A stretch of DNA of 8,543 nt, taken from assembly GCA_031262125.1 (NCBI GenBank), contig JAISII010000178.1, positions 1 through 8,543 on the forward strand, read 5' to 3'. Shown one piece after another: positions 5,812 through 8,543 of the stretch; within the stretch, counting starts at the first letter, position 1, and every line of letters starts with the position of its first letter. The notes beneath the pieces are model-generated. The model did not search any database, was not told where the DNA came from, and worked only from the letters and a program-made list of their open reading frames with translations. Origin of the DNA: Oscillospiraceae bacterium. Its GTDB lineage: Bacteria; Bacillota; Clostridia; Oscillospirales; Acutalibacteraceae. Made by a program: the position numbers and the translations under genes.

Positions 5812-7149
5812 TTGGAAGTTAAAAAACAACGGGTAGGTATGGTATCGTTAGGCTGTGCAAAAAACCGTGTAGATGCCGAAATGCTGCTGTATCGCCTGCA
5901 AGAGGCAGGGTTTGAAATTACAAACGAAACATCGCTTGCCGACTGCGTTATTGTAAACACCTGCGGTTTTATTGAGGCTGCAAAGCAGGAAAGTATAGAG
6001 GAAATTTTAGAGCTTGCCTGCCTTAAAAACGAGGGCAAAATTAAAGCAATTGTTGTAACAGGCTGTTTGGCAGAGCGTTATAAAACCGAGATAGGCTCGC
6101 AATTGCCCGAGGTTGACGTAACCGTGGGCTTGGGCGGCAACGAACAAATTGTTCAGGCAGTTACCGCCGCACTTAACGGCAGCACCTTTGCAAACGATTT
6201 TAACAAGCTTAACTTACCGCTTAACGGCGGCAGGCTGCAATCTACTCCACGCCACTATGCCTATTTAAAAATTGCCGACGGGTGCGACAATTGCTGCACT
6301 TACTGTGCAATTCCGCTTATTAGGGGCAAGTTTAGGAGCCGCAAAGCAGAAGATATTATAGCCGAAGCAAAAATGTTGGCAAACGGCGGAGTTAAAGAGC
6401 TTTTGGTCATAGCACAAGATACAACCCGCTACGGCGAGGATATTTACGGCAAATTGGCACTGCCCGCATTACTGAATGAGCTGTGCAAAATTGAGGGTAT
6501 ATCCGCTATCCGTTTGCTGTATTGCTACCCCGACCGCATTACCGACGAGCTGCTGGCAACCGTTGCGGCACAAGAAAAAATTCTGAACTATTTTGACATA
6601 CCGCTGCAACACTGCAACGAGCGAATTTTAAAAGCTATGAACCGCCGTGGCAATGTTGAAACACTCACGCAGCTAATTAAAAAAATACGTGCAAAAATCC
6701 CCGAGGTTGTTATTCGCACCACGTTTATTGCAGGGTTCCCGTCAGAAACACAGGAAGAGTTTGACGAGCTGTTAAGCTATGCAAAAGACTGCCGCTTTGA
6801 GCGAATGGGCTGCTTTGCTTATTCGCAAGAGGAGAACACACCTGCTGCACTGTTGCCTCAGCAAATTGACGAGGACGAAAAAACACGCCGAGCCGAAGTG
6901 TTGAACGCACTTTCGCAGAGGATTATGGATGAATTCCATCAATCGCTTATTGGCAAAAGCTTAGCGGTAATTACCGAGGGCTTTGATAAATATATAAATC
7001 GCTATTTTGGTCGGAGCTACATAGACGCCCCCGAGGTTGACAGCCTGCTGTTTTTTGAAAGTGCAGCTCCTCTTGCCCCCGGCGATATAGTTGACGTGCA
7101 AGTAACTGAGATTATTGATGGCGAGCTTTTTGGGCAATTAGCAATTTGA
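5812..7149 (+). CDS. rimO: Ribosomal protein S12 methylthiotransferase RimO
   Basis: This 445-residue radical-SAM enzyme adds a methylthio group to the conserved Asp of ribosomal protein S12. The N-terminal UPF0004 domain has its cluster-binding cysteines at C15 (SLGCAKN), C51 (NTCGFI) and C85 (TGCLAER). The radical-SAM site is C158-x3-C162-x2-C165 in DGCDNCCTYCAIPLIRG. Further family signatures are YCYPDRI, IPLQHCNERILKAMNRRG and TTFIAGFPSETQEEF, with a C-terminal TRAM domain from about 380. SLGCAKN and the short linker favour RimO over MiaB. The start is a TTG: TGA at 5800-5802 closes the frame just upstream and the next ATG (5839) would cut the first strand. AAGGA (5794-5798) is 13 nt away, and TAGG (5804-5807) is nearer. 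It follows recX by 36 nt with no terminator, so it probably shares the recA transcript. Confidence 0.95.
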   Translation: MEVKKQRVGMVSLGCAKNRVDAEMLLYRLQEAGFEITNETSLADCVIVNTCGFIEAAKQESIEEILELACLKNEGKIKAIVVTGCLAERYKTEIGSQLPEVDVTVGLGGNEQIVQAVTAALNGSTFANDFNKLNLPLNGGRLQSTPRHYAYLKIADGCDNCCTYCAIPLIRGKFRSRKAEDIIAEAKMLANGGVKELLVIAQDTTRYGEDIYGKLALPALLNELCKIEGISAIRLLYCYPDRITDELLATVAAQEKILNYFDIPLQHCNERILKAMNRRGNVETLTQLIKKIRAKIPEVVIRTTFIAGFPSETQEEFDELLSYAKDCRFERMGCFAYSQEENTPAALLPQQIDEDEKTRRAEVLNALSQRIMDEFHQSLIGKSLAVITEGFDKYINRYFGRSYIDAPEVDSLLFFESAAPLAPGDIVDVQVTEIIDGELFGQLAI

Positions 7150-7173
7150 ATAAATTCAAGCTTAAAATATATT
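7146..7173 (+). promoter_or_regulatory. Weak candidate promoter for pgsA overlapping the rimO stop
   Basis: TTGAAT (7146-7151) and TATATT (7168-7173) are 16 nt apart, a moderate sigma-A match. The -35 box is one arm of the 14-bp palindrome TTGAATAAATTCAA (7146-7159). Initiation would fall near 7180, just ahead of the GGAGG at 7187-7191. Readthrough from rimO remains equally possible. Confidence 0.3.
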
Positions 7174-7186
7174 TTCGCAAATTTTT

Positions 7187-7240
7187 GGAGGTAAAGGCAC
7201 AACCATAAACAAACTGTTTTGCTTTGTGCTGCTTTGTTAA
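7187..7240 (+). other. Strong Shine-Dalgarno with possible leader peptide ahead of pgsA
   Basis: GGAGG (7187-7191) is the best ribosome-binding sequence in the rimO-pgsA gap, but it lies 53 nt before the pgsA ATG. In one frame after it, ATA AAC AAA CTG TTT TGC TTT GTG CTG CTT TGT ends at TAA (7238-7240), 3 nt before pgsA. This would give a hydrophobic 11-residue peptide (INKLFCFVLLC) if ATA at 7205 started translation. No ATG, GTG or TTG is available at normal spacing, so the reading is speculative. Confidence 0.25.
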
Positions 7241-7243
7241 AAA

Positions 7244-7834
7244 ATGAATTTACCCAACCGATTAACAATTTTCAGGATTATACTCACCCCTGTTATGGTG
7301 TCATGCTTGCTTATTGAGTTTGAGCATAATGTTATTGTTGCTGGGCTGGTGTTTGCACTGGCGGCACTTACCGATTATTTTGACGGCAAAATTGCACGAG
7401 AACGCAGCCTTGTTACAAACTTTGGTAAATTTGCCGACCCGCTTGCCGATAAAATCCTTGTTATTTCGGCGTTGCTTTGTTTTGTGCAAAACGGCTGGTG
7501 CAACGTGGTGCTTGTTATTGTTGTGCTGTTCCGTGAGTTTTCGGTTACCTCGGTAAGGTTGGTTAATGCCGGCAGCGGCAGGGTTATTGCCGCAAATATG
7601 TGGGGCAAAACCAAAACCGTTTCGCAAATTATTGCAATTTTGCTTGTTTTTGCTATGCAATATGCAATCCAGCTTATGCAATATAATATTATAATTGTAA
7701 CATCTGACGTTTATTTGATGCTGGAAAACGTGTTTTTAGCAGTAGGCAACTGTGCGTTGTGGCTTTCGGCAATCGCTGCTGTAATCTCGGGCATTGTGTA
7801 CCTTAAAGAAAATTGGGATGTTATGGACTATTAA
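7244..7834 (+). CDS. pgsA: CDP-diacylglycerol--glycerol-3-phosphate 3-phosphatidyltransferase
   Basis: This 196-residue membrane enzyme transfers a phosphatidyl group from CDP-diacylglycerol to glycerol-3-phosphate, making phosphatidylglycerol phosphate, the first committed step to phosphatidylglycerol and cardiolipin. The N-terminus MNLPNRLTIFRIILTP is typical. The CDP-alcohol phosphotransferase signature D-x2-DG-x2-AR-x8-G-x3-D-x3-D is complete, at D44, D47, G48, A51, R52, G61, D65 and D69. The remainder has several hydrophobic helices (about 10-45, 72-105, 122-142, 160-188). The ATG is fixed by the TAA at 7238-7240 in the same frame and by the family N-terminus, yet no Shine-Dalgarno stands within 20 nt of it. 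It follows rimO by 94 nt, an association common near recA in Firmicutes. Other CDP-alcohol transferases are possible but less likely. Confidence 0.93.
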   Translation: MNLPNRLTIFRIILTPVMVSCLLIEFEHNVIVAGLVFALAALTDYFDGKIARERSLVTNFGKFADPLADKILVISALLCFVQNGWCNVVLVIVVLFREFSVTSVRLVNAGSGRVIAANMWGKTKTVSQIIAILLVFAMQYAIQLMQYNIIIVTSDVYLMLENVFLAVGNCALWLSAIAAVISGIVYLKENWDVMDY

Positions 7835-7859
7835 CACATTTTGATATATAGTATAGAAT
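7831..7859 (+). promoter_or_regulatory. Predicted sigma-A promoter of cysE
   Basis: TTAACA (7831-7836, 5/6) overlaps the pgsA stop codon and is followed after 17 nt by TAGAAT (7854-7859, 5/6). Initiation would fall near 7866, leaving a leader of only about 20-30 nt, too short for a T-box or SAM riboswitch. It gives cysE transcription independent of pgsA. Confidence 0.6.
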
Positions 7860-7863
7860 ACTA
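7849..7863. promoter_or_regulatory. Perfect dyad over the cysE -10 box, candidate operator
   Basis: TAGTAT-AGA-ATACTA is a 6-3-6 perfect inverted repeat that covers the predicted -10 hexamer. The position suits a repressor that controls cysteine synthesis, but the regulator cannot be named from sequence. AT-rich chance dyads of this size do occur. Confidence 0.35.
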
Positions 7864-7884
7864 AAAAACCCATAAAAAAAGAGG

Positions 7885-8502
7885 GTGCTTAAAATTTTTA
7901 AAACACTAAAATCCGATTTAAACGCCGTTATGGAGCGTGACCCCGCAGCCCGCAACAAGGCAGAAGTTTTTTTGCTGTACAGCGGTTATAAGGCAGTTAG
8001 GGCTTATAGGCGGGCAAATTGGTTTTATAAAAAAAATATGAAGTTTATTGCACGGTTTATATCGCAACGCAGCAGGCACAAAACGGGTATCGAAATTCAT
8101 CCCGCCGCACAAATAGGCAAGGGGCTGTTTATAGACCACGGTATGGGCGTTGTTATTGGAGAAACCACAATAATCGGCGACAACTGCACACTGTACCAAA
8201 ACGTAACACTGGGCGGCACGGGTAAGGACACCGGCAAACGCCACCCCACCTTGGGCAACAATGTTCTTGTTGGTGCGGGCGCAAAAATTCTTGGTCCTTT
8301 TACCGTTGGCGACAACAGCCGCATTGCAGCGGGAGCCGTTGTTTTAAAAGAAATCCCCCCCAACTGCACGGCAGTGGGTGTCCCCGCAAAAATAGTGCGT
8401 ATGGACGGGCAAAAATACGAACCTCTCGACCAAATACATTATGCCGACCCGGTTGATATGGCATTGGCAATTATAGAAGAGCATTTGAACCTTAAACTTT
8501 AA
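7885..8502 (+). CDS. cysE: Serine O-acetyltransferase
   Basis: This enzyme acetylates L-serine from acetyl-CoA to O-acetylserine, the precursor of cysteine. The 205-residue form has the N-terminal helical part with ERDPAARNKAEVF (17-29), then a left-handed beta-helix of hexapeptide repeats. That repeat region contains the family segments IHPAAQIGKGLFIDHGMGVV (71-90), IGETTIIG (91-98), NVTLGGTGKDTGKRHPTLG (106-124) and AGAKILGPFTVGDNSRIAAG (131-150). It ends VGVPAKIV and a short tail finishing in LNLKL; the C-terminal Ile that docks cysteine synthase in enterobacteria is absent. The start is uncertain: GTG at 7885 directly abuts GAGG, whereas ATT at 7894 lies 8 nt after GAGGG and would give (M)FKTLKSDL, the usual family beginning. 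cysE-family enzymes are often followed by cysS in Firmicutes, but the downstream gene is not visible. Confidence 0.92.
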   Translation: MLKIFKTLKSDLNAVMERDPAARNKAEVFLLYSGYKAVRAYRRANWFYKKNMKFIARFISQRSRHKTGIEIHPAAQIGKGLFIDHGMGVVIGETTIIGDNCTLYQNVTLGGTGKDTGKRHPTLGNNVLVGAGAKILGPFTVGDNSRIAAGAVVLKEIPPNCTAVGVPAKIVRMDGQKYEPLDQIHYADPVDMALAIIEEHLNLKL

Positions 8503-8526
8503 GATATAAAAGAATTTTAAAAAAAC

Positions 8527-8530
8527 GGAG
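8527..8530 (+). promoter_or_regulatory. Shine-Dalgarno-like site for a gene beyond the window
   Basis: GGAG follows the cysE stop by 24 nt, with a second GGA-containing stretch at 8537-8540. No start codon is visible in the last 13 nt. This suggests that a downstream gene in the same operon begins at or just past the window edge. Confidence 0.3.
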
Positions 8531-8543
8531 TAACACGGAATAG

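Noticed and set aside
1..8543. CRISPR array, tRNA, rRNA, insertion sequence or phage genes
   Set aside because: No regularly spaced repeats, cloverleaf sequences, transposase or integrase frames, or paired terminal repeats were seen on either strand.

Overview
The window looks like chromosomal core DNA of a low- to moderate-GC Firmicute, most likely class Clostridia and plausibly an Oscillospiraceae/Ruminococcaceae-type gut or rumen bacterium. This placement is inference from A-rich Shine-Dalgarno leaders (AGGAG, AAGGGG), near-consensus sigma-A promoters with 17-nt spacers, the clostridial-style gene order recA-recX-rimO-pgsA-cysE, and the protein sequences. No single marker was used to fix the genus.

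Layout. Positions 1-1001 (+) hold the 3' part of an integral-membrane acyltransferase of the acyltransferase-3 family, whose start lies before the window. Positions 1088-1930 (+) encode a stand-alone prohibitin/SPFH (band 7) membrane-anchored protein, closed by a strong hairpin terminator at about 1977-2017. Convergent to it, 2027-3289 (-) is hisS (histidyl-tRNA synthetase) with its own promoter. Upstream of hisS, 3399-3899 (-) is a small AT-rich type II toxin-antitoxin module: a RelE-like toxin gene broken by one extra base in an 8-T run, overlapping by 4 nt an intact ribbon-helix-helix (HicB-like) antitoxin gene, all behind a TTGACA-17-TATTAT promoter. Divergent from it, 4080-7149 (+) is a recA-recX-rimO cluster driven by TTGATT-17-TATAAT, followed by pgsA (7244-7834) and cysE (7885-8502). 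The window ends at a Shine-Dalgarno-like sequence of a gene lying beyond it.

How the genes work together. RecA (homologous recombination, SOS co-protease) and RecX (RecA modulator) are 1 nt apart and translationally coupled. RimO modifies ribosomal protein S12, PgsA makes the anionic phospholipid precursor PGP, and CysE makes O-acetylserine for cysteine synthesis; these are housekeeping neighbours rather than one pathway. No CRISPR array, tRNA, rRNA, insertion sequence or phage gene was seen.

The observations most worth a second look are the frameshifted relE with all catalytic residues downstream of the T8 tract; a perfect 16-bp dyad inside the recA promoter spacer where no classical Firmicutes LexA box is present; a 15-bp dyad over the cysE -10 box; and two doubtful translation starts (pgsA with its strong Shine-Dalgarno 53 nt upstream, cysE with a possible AUU start). 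I did not find convincing evidence of a wholly new multi-gene system.
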